Assembly: GCA_944320885.1 (NCBI GenBank)
Contig: CALUJE010000020.1
Coordinates: forward strand, 1-53,797
Origin: an uncultured Phocaeicola sp.
GTDB lineage: Bacteria > Bacteroidota > Bacteroidia > Bacteroidales > Bacteroidaceae
Length of the DNA: 53,797 nt
Reading direction: 5' to 3'
Shown here in pieces: positions 45,384-53,797 of this stretch. The notes beneath the pieces are model-generated. The model did not search any database and was not told the DNA's origin. It saw only the letters and a program-made list of their open reading frames with translations. A program made the position numbers and the translations under genes. Every line of letters begins with the position of its first letter. The first letter of the stretch is position 1.

Positions 45384-45770
45384 TTAACGTTTACTGAACT
45401 GGAATTTTCTACGTGCTTTTGGACGTCCCGGTTTCTTACGTTCAACCTCACGGGCATCACGAGTCATGAAACCTTCAGCACGAAGTTCTTTCTTATCTTC
45501 CGGGTTGATTTTTACCAATGCACGGGCAATAGCCAAGCGAAGAGCTTGTGACTGTCCGGTAAAACCACCACCATAAAGATTTACTTTAATATCATATTTC
45601 TCAGCTGCACCTAATTTTACCAGCGGCTGTTTTACTACAAACTGAAGAATAGTTGATGGAAAGTACTCTGCAAGGTCTCTCTTGTTTATAGTAATCTTTC
45701 CTGTACCTTCGCTAACGAATACGCGTGCAACTGCGCTTTTACGTCTGCCTAATGCGTTTACTACTTCCAT
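45384..45770 (-). CDS. rpsI: 30S ribosomal protein S9
   Basis: A 128-residue ribosomal protein of standard length. The N-terminus holds the LGRRKSAVARVFV motif. The middle has YGGGFTGQSQALRLAIARAL, and the C-terminal tail ends KKPGRPKARRKFQFSKR, the conserved tail whose last basic residues contact P-site tRNA. It follows rplM by 6 bases, the universal L13-S9 pairing. Confidence 0.98.
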   Translation of the reverse strand: MEVVNALGRRKSAVARVFVSEGTGKITINKRDLAEYFPSTILQFVVKQPLVKLGAAEKYDIKVNLYGGGFTGQSQALRLAIARALVKINPEDKKELRAEGFMTRDAREVERKKPGRPKARRKFQFSKR

Positions 45771-45776
45771 TCCTTA

Positions 45777-46238
45777 TTATTTAAGTAAGTTGATATCTAT
45801 TGATTTCGGGCATTGAGCTTCATGTTTGTGTTCGCTACCTGCATAAACATATAAGTTGTTCAGCAATTTAGCGCCCAGACGATTCTTGGGAAGCATGCCT
45901 TTTACTACTCTCTTAACTAATTTCTCTTCGCCGTTCGGACGAGACATGATACGAGCCGGAGTCCACTCTTTCTGACCGCCTGGATAACCAGAGAATGTCA
46001 GATAAACGCGTTCGTTCCATTTGTTTCCGGTCAATTTAACTTTGTCAGCGTTGATAATAATAACGTTATCACCGCAATCAACATGAGGGGTAAAGTTTGG
46101 TTTATACTTTCCTCTCAACAGTTTCGCAACTTTTGCACCGAGGCGACCCAACACCTGATCGGTTGCATCAACAACAACCCATTCTTTGGTTGCTGTTTCC
46201 TTGTTTGCAGAAATGGTCTTGTAACTTAAAGTATCCAC
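45777..46238 (-). CDS. rplM: 50S ribosomal protein L13
   Basis: A 153-residue protein with the expected L13 motifs: WVVVDATDQVLGRLGAKVAKLLRGK split over residues about 20-45, HVDCGDNVIIINADKVKLTG, and VKGMLPKNRLG. L13 is one of the early 50S assembly proteins. It is the first gene of the operon, with a strong promoter about 130 bases upstream and a structured leader in between. Confidence 0.98.
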   Translation of the reverse strand: MDTLSYKTISANKETATKEWVVVDATDQVLGRLGAKVAKLLRGKYKPNFTPHVDCGDNVIIINADKVKLTGNKWNERVYLTFSGYPGGQKEWTPARIMSRPNGEEKLVKRVVKGMLPKNRLGAKLLNNLYVYAGSEHKHEAQCPKSIDINLLK

Positions 46239-46280
46239 TCTTAATAAATTTTTAAATGTTAACTACTAAAAAACTTTTTT

Positions 46281-46325
46281 GCTAGCGATCCTAACCACTC
46301 TCGGACAGAGCTATTAACACGCTAA
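46281..46325 (-). promoter_or_regulatory. Structured 5' leader of the rplM operon (candidate ribosomal protein leader)
   Basis: On the - strand TAGCG (46320-46324 side) pairs with CGCTA near 46282-46287, enclosing a smaller hairpin CTCT-GTCCG-AGAG. It lies in the leader between the promoter at 46365 and the rplM start. Leaders that bind L13 or S9-operon proteins have been proposed in Bacteroidia; whether this is one of them needs comparison. Confidence 0.5.
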
Positions 46326-46364
46326 ATTCTAAACTTTTATAACGTCTAGATAATAATCGGCTTG

Positions 46365-46395
46365 CAAAGGTACAGTTTTTCTTCTAATCTGCAAA
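46365..46395 (-). promoter_or_regulatory. Promoter of the rplM-rpsI-rpsB-tsf operon
   Basis: On the - strand TTTG (46392-46395), a 19-base spacer, and TACCTTTG (46365-46372) match the Bacteroides -33/-7 consensus almost perfectly. This is the best promoter in the window, as expected for a ribosomal protein operon. Confidence 0.88.
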
Positions 46396-46634
46396 CAAAA
46401 TCAGTGACTTTTATCTCAATTAGAGTAAGTTATTATCAATATCCTCCAAAACATTCGTAAAAAGTTTATCATACCGATTGCATCCGGGCAGTATAGTTTT
46501 ACCGCCCGATACTACCTCCCGATGCGAAAGTAATGGTATCCGGATTCTGATTATCAGTACACAGATTTCCAAACAACATTTCCCTGGAAGATTTCAAGGA
46601 AAGATACGGTCTTGCAATGCATTGGTTCTCAACA

Positions 46635-46730
46635 AAAAGTTTATCCTTAGCTTAAGGATACATATCCTCAGGTTAAGGATACATATCCTCAGGCTAGAGA
46701 TATATATCCTCAGACTAAGGATAAACTTTT
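46635..46730. repeat. 21-bp tandem palindromic repeat array flanked by 16-bp inverted arms
   Basis: Four 21-base units start near 46644, 46665, 46686 and 46707, each opening TCCT and containing a palindromic TCCTTA...TAAGGA-type arm. Between units, AGGATACATATCCT is itself an inverted repeat. The whole array is bounded by perfect 16-bp inverted arms, AAAAGTTTATCCTTAG (46635-46650) and CTAAGGATAAACTTTT (46715-46730), so the region can form nested hairpins or a large cruciform. Confidence 0.85.
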
Positions 46731-46908
46731 ACCCCCGCATTGACGGACTTTTGTTCAGAAAATATAAAGAATCGGACCGTAGGGTAAATGCCATCAGTCC
46801 AAAGCATGCAGACACTCTGCCCCCATTACGCCCAATGGGAGCAGATAATGCTGCAGCACTTTTCACACAGTTTGTCGGCAGGCATCACATTCTGAAACAA
46901 AAAATCAG

Positions 46909-46916
46909 TATATTTG
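46909..46916 (+). promoter_or_regulatory. -7 box of the SGNH hydrolase gene
   Basis: TATATTTG lies 40 bases upstream of the start codon. The nearest TTTG (46871-46874) is too far upstream to be a standard -33 element. Confidence 0.6.
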
Positions 46917-46955
46917 CCACTATAAGACAAACCATCTAAAAAAAACATTATATAT

Positions 46956-47780
46956 ATGTATAAAAGAACAATTCTCCTTTTGGTATCAATACTGTTACTT
47001 ACCAATCAGATTTATTCGCAGGAAAGCATGGAAATGAAACAGCAAGAACCTGTCAAATGCCAGTGGAACGGAGTGAAGGTTGCTTTTCTGGGCGACTCGA
47101 TAACAGACTCCATTCATGTAGGAACCACCAAATGCTATTGGGAGTATCTGGCCGAAATGATTGGCATCGTACCTCAGGTTTATGCAAAAAACGGCAATCA
47201 GTGGAACGGAATATACAAACAGGCTGAAAAGCTGAAAAATGACGGCCGCCAGACTGATGCCATTATCATCTTTGCCGGAACCAATGACTACAATGCCGGA
47301 GTGCCTTTGGGTGAATGGTTCGCAACTCAGGATATGGAAACAACCGTAAAGGGAGGAGTTAAGGAAATACGGAAGAAAAGAATCATGCAGATGGACGAAA
47401 GCACATTCAAGGGACGTATTAATAAGGTAATGGACTTTCTGAAGACAAATTTCCCGGAACAGCAGATTATCCTGCTTACTCCCATACATCGTGCTCAGGC
47501 GCGTTTCAGCAATGAGAACTGCCAGCCGGAAGAAGCCTTTCCCAACAAACTGGGACTTTATGTAGACGCTTATGTCAATACCGTCAAGGAGGCCGGAAAC
47601 GTATGGGCCGTACCGGTTATTGACCTGAACAGCATATGCGGACTGTATCCCATGAACGATGCACATGCCGTCTATTTCCACAAGGCAGATACTGACCGCC
47701 TGCATCCTAATGCCAAAGGACACCTCAGAATGGCAAAGGCTCTCATGTATCAACTGATGGCCTATCCGGCACAATTTTAA
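46956..47780 (+). CDS. Secreted SGNH/GDSL-type hydrolase
   Basis: A 274-residue protein with a signal peptide (about 1-21, ending IYSQ). SGNH blocks are all present: block I VAFLGDSITD with nucleophile S48, block II around YAKNGNQW with its Gly, block III IFAGTNDYN with the Asn, and block V D247-x-x-H250 in DRLHPN. The enzyme class removes acyl or acetyl groups, often from glycans or lipids, in the periplasm or at the surface. It has no operon partner; its substrate is unknown. The gene has its own -7 box. Confidence 0.9.
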   Translation: MYKRTILLLVSILLLTNQIYSQESMEMKQQEPVKCQWNGVKVAFLGDSITDSIHVGTTKCYWEYLAEMIGIVPQVYAKNGNQWNGIYKQAEKLKNDGRQTDAIIIFAGTNDYNAGVPLGEWFATQDMETTVKGGVKEIRKKRIMQMDESTFKGRINKVMDFLKTNFPEQQIILLTPIHRAQARFSNENCQPEEAFPNKLGLYVDAYVNTVKEAGNVWAVPVIDLNSICGLYPMNDAHAVYFHKADTDRLHPNAKGHLRMAKALMYQLMAYPAQF

Positions 47781-47863
47781 TCTTTCTGAAAACAAAGAAG
47801 ACTATAAAACAATAAATTGTAGTTAAAATAGAAATTAAAAAGAGAAACTTATAATATAATTTC

Positions 47864-47871
47864 TAAATTTG
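47864..47871 (+). promoter_or_regulatory. -7 box of the malic enzyme gene
   Basis: TAAATTTG fits TAnnTTTG, 38 bases before the start codon. No clear -33 box is seen. Confidence 0.5.
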
Positions 47872-47909
47872 CTACAATTTGTAAATACTATAATAACTAA
47901 CTAAATAAT

Positions 47910-50192
47910 ATGGTAAAGATAACAAAAGAAGCAGCATTGCTTTATCACTCACAAGGGAAGCCCGGAAAAATTGAGGTCGTTCCCACCAAGCCTTACCGCA
48001 CACAGACAGATTTGTCACTGGCATACTCTCCGGGAGTAGCCGAACCGTGTCTTGAAATTGAAAAAGACCCTCATAAAGCTTACGACTATACGGCAAAAGG
48101 AAATCTGGTAGCCGTTATATCAAACGGTACCGCCGTGCTCGGACTGGGTAATATCGGAGCGCTGAGCGGAAAACCCGTAATGGAAGGTAAGGGACTGCTA
48201 TTCAAGATTTATGCCGGCATTGACGTGTTCGACATTGAAATCAACGAGACCGATCCTGACAAATTCATCGAAGCTGTAAAGGCCATAGCCCCTACATTCG
48301 GAGGTATCAACCTGGAAGATATCAAGGCTCCGGAGTGTTTTGAAATAGAACGCCGTTTGAAAGAAGAACTGGACATCCCGGTAATGCACGACGACCAGCA
48401 CGGTACGGCTATCATTTCTTCGGCCGGACTGCTGAACGCACTTGAAGTGGCAGGAAAGAAGATTGAAGACGTACGCATTGTGGTAAACGGTGCAGGAGCG
48501 TCGGCCATTTCATGTACCAAACTGTATGTTGCTCTAGGAGCACGCCGCGAAAATATCCTTATGCTCGACAGCAAGGGAGTCATCACTTCTGACCGCGAAA
48601 ACCTGAGTGAAGGAAAACGCTTCTTCGCAACCGAGCGCCGCGACGTACATACACTGGCCGAAGCCATCAAGGGAGCAGACGTATTTTTGGGATTGTCAAA
48701 AGGTAACGTGCTCAGTCAGGATATGATTCGCAGCATGGCTGCAAACCCGATTGTATTCGCACTGGCCAATCCGACTCCCGAAATATCATACGAAGATGCC
48801 AAGGCTTCACGTCCTGACGTATTGATTTCAACCGGACGTTCGGATTATCCTAACCAAATCAATAACGTTATCGGATTCCCGTATATCTTCCGTGGAGCAT
48901 TGGACACTCATGCCAGCGCCATCAACGAAGAAATGAAACTGGCTGCAGTATATGCCATTGCCAATCTTGCCAAACAGCCTGTACCAGATGTTGTCAACGA
49001 GGCTTACCACGTAAACAACTTTACATTCGGTCCGGACTATTTCATCCCCAAACCGGTCGATCCCCGTCTGATTACCGAAGTTTCTACAGCCGTAGCCAAG
49101 GCTGCCATTGAATCGGGAGTTGCACGCAAGGAAATAACCGACTGGGATGCATACAAGACTCATCTGCGCGAACTGATGGGACAGGAAAGCAAGCTTACCC
49201 GACAACTGTATGAAACAGCCCGCCGTGACCCGCAACGCGTAGTGTTTGCCGAAGGTACTCACCCCAACATGCTGAAAGCTGCCGTTGAAGCCAAGGCTGA
49301 AGGTATATGTCATCCTATATTATTAGGTAACGAAGAAAGAATCCAGAAGCTGGCCAAAGAGCTCGACCTGAATCTTGAGGGCGTTGAGATTATCAACCTC
49401 CGCCATGACTGTCAGGCTGAACGCCGTGAACGCTACGCTCATATTCTGGCAGAAAAGCGCGGACGTGAAGGAGCAACCTTTGAAGAGGCTAACGACAAGA
49501 TGTTTGAACGCAACTACTTCGGTATGATGATGGTGGAAACCGGAGAAGCCGACGCCTTCATCACCGGACTATATACCCGATATTCAAACACTATCAAGGT
49601 TGCAAAAGAAGTAATCGGCATACAGCCGGAATTCAAGCACTTCGGAACCATGCACATCCTGAATTCCAAGAAGGGAACATACTTCCTGGCCGATACACTT
49701 ATCAACCGTCATCCGGACACAGACGTACTTATAGACATCGCCAAACTGGCACGACGCACGGTTGAATTCTTCAACCAGACTCCGGTTATGGCTATGCTTT
49801 CTTATTCTAACTTCGGTTCAGATGCCATTGGTAGCCCGGCAAAAGTGCACGATGCCGTTGAATACATGCAGACACACTATCCGGAACTGGCCATCGACGG
49901 TGAAATGCAGGTAAACTTTGCCATGAACCGCGAATTGCGCGACAGCAAATATCCGTTTACTCGCCTGAAAGGAAAGGATGTAAACACACTGGTATTCCCT
50001 AACCTGAGCTCTGCAAACTCAGCATACCAGCTGATACAGGCCATGAGCGAAACCGAAATGATAGGTCCTATCCAGATGGGATTGAACAAGCCTATCCACT
50101 TCACAGATTTTGAAAGCTCCGTACGCGACATCGTAAACATTACAGCGGTAGCCGTAATCGATGCAATTGTCGACAAGAAGAAAAGAGGATAA
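47910..50192 (+). CDS. maeB: NADP-type malic enzyme fused to a phosphotransacetylase-like domain
   Basis: A 760-residue cytoplasmic enzyme that oxidatively decarboxylates malate to pyruvate, making NAD(P)H. Residues about 1-430 are the malic enzyme: the motif beginning [12 protein letters not shown], the metal/catalytic segment H160-D-D-Q-H-G-T, and the Rossmann motif VVNGAGASA. Residues about 431-755 form a PTA_PTB domain ([14 protein letters not shown], then the [11 protein letters not shown] region). This fusion is the standard MaeB form; the second domain is usually a regulatory domain sensing acetyl-CoA, not an active transacetylase. It probably feeds pyruvate and reductant in fermentation. 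Confidence 0.96.
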   Translation: MVKITKEAALLYHSQGKPGKIEVVPTKPYRTQTDLSLAYSPGVAEPCLEIEKDPHKAYDYTAKGNLVAVISNGTAVLGLGNIGALSGKPVMEGKGLLFKIYAGIDVFDIEINETDPDKFIEAVKAIAPTFGGINLEDIKAPECFEIERRLKEELDIPVMHDDQHGTAIISSAGLLNALEVAGKKIEDVRIVVNGAGASAISCTKLYVALGARRENILMLDSKGVITSDRENLSEGKRFFATERRDVHTLAEAIKGADVFLGLSKGNVLSQDMIRSMAANPIVFALANPTPEISYEDAKASRPDVLISTGRSDYPNQINNVIGFPYIFRGALDTHASAINEEMKLAAVYAIANLAKQPVPDVVNEAYHVNNFTFGPDYFIPKPVDPRLITEVSTAVAKAAIESGVARKEITDWDAYKTHLRELMGQESKLTRQLYETARRDPQRVVFAEGTHPNMLKAAVEAKAEGICHPILLGNEERIQKLAKELDLNLEGVEIINLRHDCQAERRERYAHILAEKRGREGATFEEANDKMFERNYFGMMMVETGEADAFITGLYTRYSNTIKVAKEVIGIQPEFKHFGTMHILNSKKGTYFLADTLINRHPDTDVLIDIAKLARRTVEFFNQTPVMAMLSYSNFGSDAIGSPAKVHDAVEYMQTHYPELAIDGEMQVNFAMNRELRDSKYPFTRLKGKDVNTLVFPNLSSANSAYQLIQAMSETEMIGPIQMGLNKPIHFTDFESSVRDIVNITAVAVIDAIVDKKKRG

Positions 50193-50223
50193 ACCTATAC
50201 AGAGAATATCCCCCACATAATGG

Positions 50224-50263
50224 AAAAGCCTGTCTGAAAACGTTTAAATTCAGACAGGCTTTT
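50224..50263. terminator. Bidirectional terminator between maeB and the hydrolase gene
   Basis: A 15-bp perfect stem (AAAAGCCTGTCTGAA / TTCAGACAGGCTTTT) with a 10-base loop. A-run before and T-run after the stem let it end both convergent transcripts. Confidence 0.93.
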
Positions 50264-50290
50264 CTGCTTATATAGCCTCCGTATCGGGAA

Positions 50291-51376
50291 TCACTTTATT
50301 CTGACGGGAACAATCGGCTGCATCTTTTCCTTATCCAAAGGTACTGCCTGATATTTCACACGGGCAAAATCAATGGTCTTCAAATCAATGGAACGGATGG
50401 CACTGTTGTACATCGTTCTGTAATACAACACCCGGTTCTGCATGTCAGTAGCCGAAGTCCACTGTGTAGCACTTGGAATGTCAACCGGCATTTGTCCCTC
50501 GGCAAACTCAATACCCAATGGAATATCGAAATTGTTCAATATCTGAAAAGCCTGAAGTACGGTCTGCTTTGCCGTAGCCTGACGGGGAGCCGTGGCCTGA
50601 TACCATGCCGCACGCACAAAACGTGAAGGAGGAGTTACGTCACCCGGAATACCCAGGAAACCACTGCCTGCACCAAACGATGCCAACTGAACATCACCCA
50701 GTGATTTGGCTTCGGCCGTACCGGGGAAAAGATTCACGTAATTGTTCAGATTGGTCATCTGCCATTCGAAACCCGGCGAGTTGGTAAGAACACCCAACTT
50801 ATTCTCGTAAAAGTGTGCCTTTCCATCTACAATCTCAAGAACCAACTGACGTCCGGAAAGGTCGGAAAAGCGCCAGTGAACAGTAGAAGCACGGGGATCT
50901 ATCGCTATCACATGTACTTTAGAAAGACCTTCCTGCACTTCCTCTATTGTTCTGAATGAAGCCAAGACCCAGGAAACCAATTGCAAATCGGCAATGCTTG
51001 CATCTTTTACACTGGCATTATAATCTTCATATTTACCGTAATGGGGGAAATAGAACAATCCGGCAGACAAACCGGCTTCGTTCAGGCCCTCTGCCACGAA
51101 CTCCTTCTGTTCTACAGCCAGTCCTACATATCCATAACGCGAGGTAAACTTCATTCCTTCCGTTACTCCTCCCGGAATGTATGACTGCTGCGTATATCCT
51201 CTGGGGACAATTACATACTGACTGTTCAGTTCACTTCCTCCCCACTCTATTGTACGCGCCAGTATTCTGACGCTATCTTTGGTCATCAGGGTAATTCCCG
51301 TACACGCACACACTTTGTTCCATCCACCGGCCATTATTACGGCCAATGTCAACAAAAATAATAATCTCTGCTTCAT
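50291..51376 (-). CDS. Choloylglycine hydrolase family protein (bile salt hydrolase / penicillin V acylase type)
   Basis: A 361-residue secreted Ntn hydrolase. The signal peptide ends V-C-A with C25 next (ACTGITL), so cleavage exposes Cys as N-terminal nucleophile, as required. An R-T-I-E-W motif follows, where many bile salt hydrolases have R-x-M-D-W; the acidic residue is Glu instead of Asp. Later conserved segments include LNEAGLSAGLFYFP and GVLTNSPGFEWQMTNLNNYV, with the family N-S-P. The family hydrolyses conjugated bile salts or acyl amides such as penicillin V or homoserine lactones. In gut Bacteroides both activities exist, so the substrate is open. Confidence 0.88.
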   Translation of the reverse strand: MKQRLLFLLTLAVIMAGGWNKVCACTGITLMTKDSVRILARTIEWGGSELNSQYVIVPRGYTQQSYIPGGVTEGMKFTSRYGYVGLAVEQKEFVAEGLNEAGLSAGLFYFPHYGKYEDYNASVKDASIADLQLVSWVLASFRTIEEVQEGLSKVHVIAIDPRASTVHWRFSDLSGRQLVLEIVDGKAHFYENKLGVLTNSPGFEWQMTNLNNYVNLFPGTAEAKSLGDVQLASFGAGSGFLGIPGDVTPPSRFVRAAWYQATAPRQATAKQTVLQAFQILNNFDIPLGIEFAEGQMPVDIPSATQWTSATDMQNRVLYYRTMYNSAIRSIDLKTIDFARVKYQAVPLDKEKMQPIVPVRIK

Positions 51377-51685
51377 AATTCTCTTTTCTATTATAATACA
51401 TTGCTAAATGTAACTACAAAAAGTAACAATTCAGCATAATTTACCAACAATTCAAGAGGTAAAGCATATTTTTAACATTAAGCTTTTCCAACCTGCAGAT
51501 GAAAGACTTGAAATTTTTCATTCTGCATAATCTTTTTGAACAGCAATAGGGCATTTCAGATGCACGAGTTTATAGCAACCGTGTATTTCTAATATTATTC
51601 ACAGCCGCAGACAGAACAATTTGTCAGAATCCAAGTATCTTATTATCTTTGCAAAGAGATATAGAACTTATTAAAAAACCAATGC
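51377..51685. other. Intergenic region between divergent hydrolase and porin genes
   Basis: 309 bases, AT-rich, without an ORF. The + strand porin promoter at 51620-51651 is clear. A - strand TACATTTA about 30 bases before the hydrolase start is only a near match to a -7 box. Confidence 0.6.
51620..51651 (+). promoter_or_regulatory. Promoter of the porin-like gene
   Basis: TTTG (51620-51623), a 20-base spacer and TATCTTTG (51644-51651) give a full Bacteroides -33/-7 promoter, 34 bases upstream of the start codon. Confidence 0.82.
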
Positions 51686-52876
51686 ATGAAAAGATTAAAC
51701 CGTTACTCAGTCCACTTTGCAAGTCTTTTATTTACTTGTCTTCTTTGTATACCGACAAAGGCTGTTACTTCCAACGACAGTATACGAAATTCTTTGGCCG
51801 GTTACCTTCTGAATAAAGAAATCCCTGCAAGCCTGAATGCAACGCTAAGCATACGTCCGGTATTCCAGACTCATTTCAACTCTACACAGGATGACACAAA
51901 AGGAGCTTTCCGGTTTGATTATCTGATGCTAAACCTCAGAGGAGATATAACCGACAAGCTTTCCTATTATTATACTCAAAGACTGCATGAAGGAAACCGC
52001 GCATCTACAGTAGAAAATTTATCGAAAAGCATAAATTATGCCTACATACAATACAAGTTTACACCCCGTCTGCATACCATTGTCGGGAAACAAGCCATTC
52101 TCTATGGAGGATTTGAATATTATGAATCACCCGTAGATGTATTCACTTACAGCACCAGCAACAATTATCTGAGTTGTTATCAAATCGGTCTGAGTCTTTC
52201 CTACAAGGCCAATGAACAAAACGAATTGTGTGCACAAATAACCAATAACCGGACTGCGAGCATGCAAGAGACCTATGGAGAACTCCCCGATAACATAAAA
52301 GGTTCATCAGTACCTCTTCTTTATTCGGCAGGATGGAACGGTTCGTTCATCAACGACAAACTGCAGTTCCGTTATGCGACATCTGCAGCAGAAGTAGCAA
52401 AGGGCAGATGGGCTTTCATGATTGGAGGTGGACAGCAAATAAATCTTCATCCCGTAAGTCTCTACCTGGATGTACTCTATCAGCGTTCTTCTCTTGACTA
52501 TCTGGGAGCCGTCCGCGAATTATACGTCAACAACGAGGGTATACAAGGAGCCAGCGGAATACAATGTGTAGAATACCTGACTGTTGTTTCCAAAATCAAT
52601 TTACGCCTGCATTCACAATGGAATATTCATCTGAAAGGATTTTATGATCAAGGATCGGTATATAAGGAAAAAGGAAACATTCAAAAAGGAAAGTATCTGC
52701 AATGCTGGTGCTATGAAGGAGGAGTGGAATATTACCCACTGCCGAAAACTGACCTTTATTGTTTTCTCAATGTATCAAACAAGGCTTACCGGCAAACAAA
52801 CAAAAGCAATATCATAACTCCCGACAGAGAAACAAATCTGAAGCTGGGATTTGTATACAGAATACCGCTAATATAA
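51686..52876 (+). CDS. OprO/OprP-like porin
   Basis: A 396-residue outer-membrane protein. A signal peptide (about 1-27) precedes a beta-barrel rich in alternating aromatic/polar strands. The opening region (TLSIRPVFQTHFNSTQDD and YLMLNLRGDITDKLSYYYTQRL) and the C-terminal LKLGFVYRIPLI end look like the phosphate-selective porin O/P group common in Bacteroidota. It may admit anions such as phosphate, but the specificity lysines of P. aeruginosa OprP cannot be checked here. It has its own promoter and terminator, so it is a single-gene unit. Confidence 0.78.
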   Translation: MKRLNRYSVHFASLLFTCLLCIPTKAVTSNDSIRNSLAGYLLNKEIPASLNATLSIRPVFQTHFNSTQDDTKGAFRFDYLMLNLRGDITDKLSYYYTQRLHEGNRASTVENLSKSINYAYIQYKFTPRLHTIVGKQAILYGGFEYYESPVDVFTYSTSNNYLSCYQIGLSLSYKANEQNELCAQITNNRTASMQETYGELPDNIKGSSVPLLYSAGWNGSFINDKLQFRYATSAAEVAKGRWAFMIGGGQQINLHPVSLYLDVLYQRSSLDYLGAVRELYVNNEGIQGASGIQCVEYLTVVSKINLRLHSQWNIHLKGFYDQGSVYKEKGNIQKGKYLQCWCYEGGVEYYPLPKTDLYCFLNVSNKAYRQTNKSNIITPDRETNLKLGFVYRIPLI

Positions 52877-52880
52877 CAAA

Positions 52881-52925
52881 AACAGTTTTCATCTTAAGGC
52901 CATAAGGTTTTAAGATGAAAACTGT
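52881..52925. terminator. Terminator between the porin gene and msrA
   Basis: AACAGTTTTCATCTTAA pairs with TTAAGATGAAAACTGTT across a short loop (17-bp stem). A-runs and T-rich flanks on either side allow it to serve both convergent genes. Confidence 0.88.
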
Positions 52926-52951
52926 TCAATAAATTATCTTATCAACGCAGA

Positions 52952-53455
52952 CTAGAAACGCTTTACATAGCGATGACAGTCCGGCTCTCCTCCATTCTTT
53001 TCAAAATAATGCTGATGATATTCCTCTGCGGGCCAGAATGTAGAAGCTGGCGTCAGACGAGTCACCACATCCAATCCTCCGTTACGCAAGACTTTAATTA
53101 AAGACTCAGCAATATGCTTCTGTTCTTCATTCATGTAAAAAATCTCAGAACGATACTGAGGACCTATGTCTGTTCCCTGACCATCAGTCTGAGCCGGATC
53201 ATGAATTTCAAAGAAACGTTTAGCCAAAGTCTCATAGTCAACAAGCGTTCTGTCGAATGTTATCCTTACAGCTTCTGCATGTCCTGTTGTATGTGACTTC
53301 ACTTCTTTATATGAAGGACTGGCCTTATGACCACCAATATAACCGGCCTCTATTGAAATGATACCCGGCAATTGCTTCATATAATACTCCACTCCCCAAA
53401 AACAGCCTCCTGCGAATATGGCTGTTTCTATATTTTCTGATAATACTTCATCCAT
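52952..53455 (-). CDS. msrA: Peptide methionine-S-sulfoxide reductase
   Basis: A 167-residue enzyme that repairs oxidised Met (S-sulfoxide) with thioredoxin as donor. The start at 53455 gives MDEVLSENIETAIF before the catalytic GGCFWG motif (C18); a longer frame adds 27 residues with no MsrA likeness and is rejected. Other family motifs are GYIGGHKASPSYKEV, GHAEAVRITFD, FFEIHDPAQTDGQG and the C-terminal QHYFEKNGGEPDCHRY, in which a second Cys could be resolving. No MsrB gene adjoins. Cytoplasmic, no signal peptide. Confidence 0.95.
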   Translation of the reverse strand: MDEVLSENIETAIFAGGCFWGVEYYMKQLPGIISIEAGYIGGHKASPSYKEVKSHTTGHAEAVRITFDRTLVDYETLAKRFFEIHDPAQTDGQGTDIGPQYRSEIFYMNEEQKHIAESLIKVLRNGGLDVVTRLTPASTFWPAEEYHQHYFEKNGGEPDCHRYVKRF

Positions 53456-53797
53456 AATACAATATTTATTTGGGAGCAAATTAAAGACTTTTTTTTGAAT
53501 GCAACGAATATTCCCAGTAAAAAGAAAGTTAGCCATACTTCATATATAATTCCAGACTGTCAAGTCAATCCATAACAGCTTCTTTCTACTTCACACATAT
53601 CTGTAAGCCCAAAAGAAAATCCCCATAGACACTTTCCAATAACTTTTCCTGTAAGCCGTAAAACTTTATGCGCCCCCACAATTTTTCGGGTGAGTCAAAC
53701 TATCGCGCCCTTACTGGCACACATATACAAACAAAAAAATCCTCCGCAGTATGTTTCAACTTGCGGAGGATTCCACTCTTCTTTAAAAACGGCGACT
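53456..53797. other. Right-end intergenic region
   Basis: This 342-base stretch has no gene that I can support. It contains the msrA upstream region, without a clear -7 box, and a terminator near the right edge that must belong to a gene beyond the window transcribed leftward, or act bidirectionally. Confidence 0.6.
53738..53772 (-). terminator. Terminator for a gene beyond the right edge
   Basis: AATCCTCCGCA pairs with TGCGGAGGATT in an 11-bp perfect stem. The A7 run on its left gives a U-run for - strand RNA, so it should end a leftward transcript whose gene lies outside this window. Confidence 0.85.

Larger units (their letters stand above)
46239..46955. other. Intergenic region with rplM promoter, leader and a palindromic array
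   Basis: A 717-base region between divergent genes. It holds the rplM leader and promoter (46281-46395), the 21-bp palindromic array at 46635-46730, and the -7 box for the SGNH hydrolase gene at 46909. I see no believable coding sequence. A 153-codon frame across the array (46478-46939) is dominated by repeat-derived residues and is rejected. Confidence 0.7.

Noticed and set aside
46635..46730. CRISPR array
   Set aside because: The units are contiguous 21-mers without unique spacers of constant length, and no cas gene is present.
46478..46939. A 153-codon + strand frame over the palindromic array
   Set aside because: Its middle is repeated Leu/Arg/Ile residues produced by the 21-bp DNA repeats, there is no signal or domain, and the frame overlaps the SGNH gene promoter. 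It is better read as non-coding.
46995..47795. Antisense frame opposite the SGNH hydrolase
   Set aside because: The + strand reading has all four SGNH blocks and a signal peptide; the antisense reading has no recognisable family motif.

Overview
The window looks like chromosomal DNA from a gut Bacteroidota, most likely Bacteroides, Phocaeicola or a close relative. Supporting signs are two SusC/SusD pairs, many SPII lipoproteins with acidic residues just after the lipid-anchored Cys, promoters with a TAnnTTTG -7 box and a TTTG/TTG -33 box instead of E. coli-type boxes, a BtuB-BtuG-type cobalamin locus, a choloylglycine hydrolase and the gene order rplM-rpsI-rpsB-tsf. I found no tRNA, rRNA, insertion sequence, prophage or CRISPR array.

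Layout. 386-7906 (+): a periplasmic TlpA-like thioredoxin, a kelch-like lipoprotein and a SusC/SusD pair. 8293-14543 (-): a tripartite RND efflux operon (adaptor, pump, outer-membrane factor) and a small lipoprotein, divergent from an AraC-family regulator at 14832-15647. 16082-20706 (+): a second SusC/SusD pair with no enzyme or regulator beside it. 20794-22644 (-): an SLC13/YfbS-like transporter with its own promoter. 22797-30558 (-): a cobalamin riboswitch followed by btuB, btuG, a PKD lipoprotein in the position of BtuH, btuF, btuC and btuD. This is a full route for vitamin B12 from cell surface to cytoplasm, but btuB carries an in-frame TGA where homologues are expected to have Trp. 31050-35012 (-): a two-gene operon of paralogous lipoproteins that look like clan-A glycosidases of unknown specificity (DUF5722-like).

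35319-41725 (+): an M23-family peptidase, then a metal operon of a Zn/Cd/Pb P-type ATPase, a Cu+ P-type ATPase with a CopZ-like domain fused at its C-terminus, and a Fur-family regulator. 41967-43046: a cupin gene and an HxlR-type regulator, divergent, with repeated GTTACT half-sites around the cupin promoter. 43238-46238 (-): rplM-rpsI-rpsB-tsf, with foldable leaders before rplM and rpsB. 46956-53455: an SGNH hydrolase, a malic enzyme/phosphotransacetylase fusion, a choloylglycine-hydrolase-family enzyme, an OprO/P-like porin and MsrA.

The observations most worth follow-up are the nonsense codon in btuB, the tandem pair of putative glycosidases, the CopA-CopZ fusion with a possible internal start, the 21-bp palindromic repeat array at 46635-46730, and the structured leaders in the ribosomal protein operon. 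No single cluster in the window is an obviously new multi-gene system. The DUF5722-like pair is the best candidate for undescribed biochemistry.
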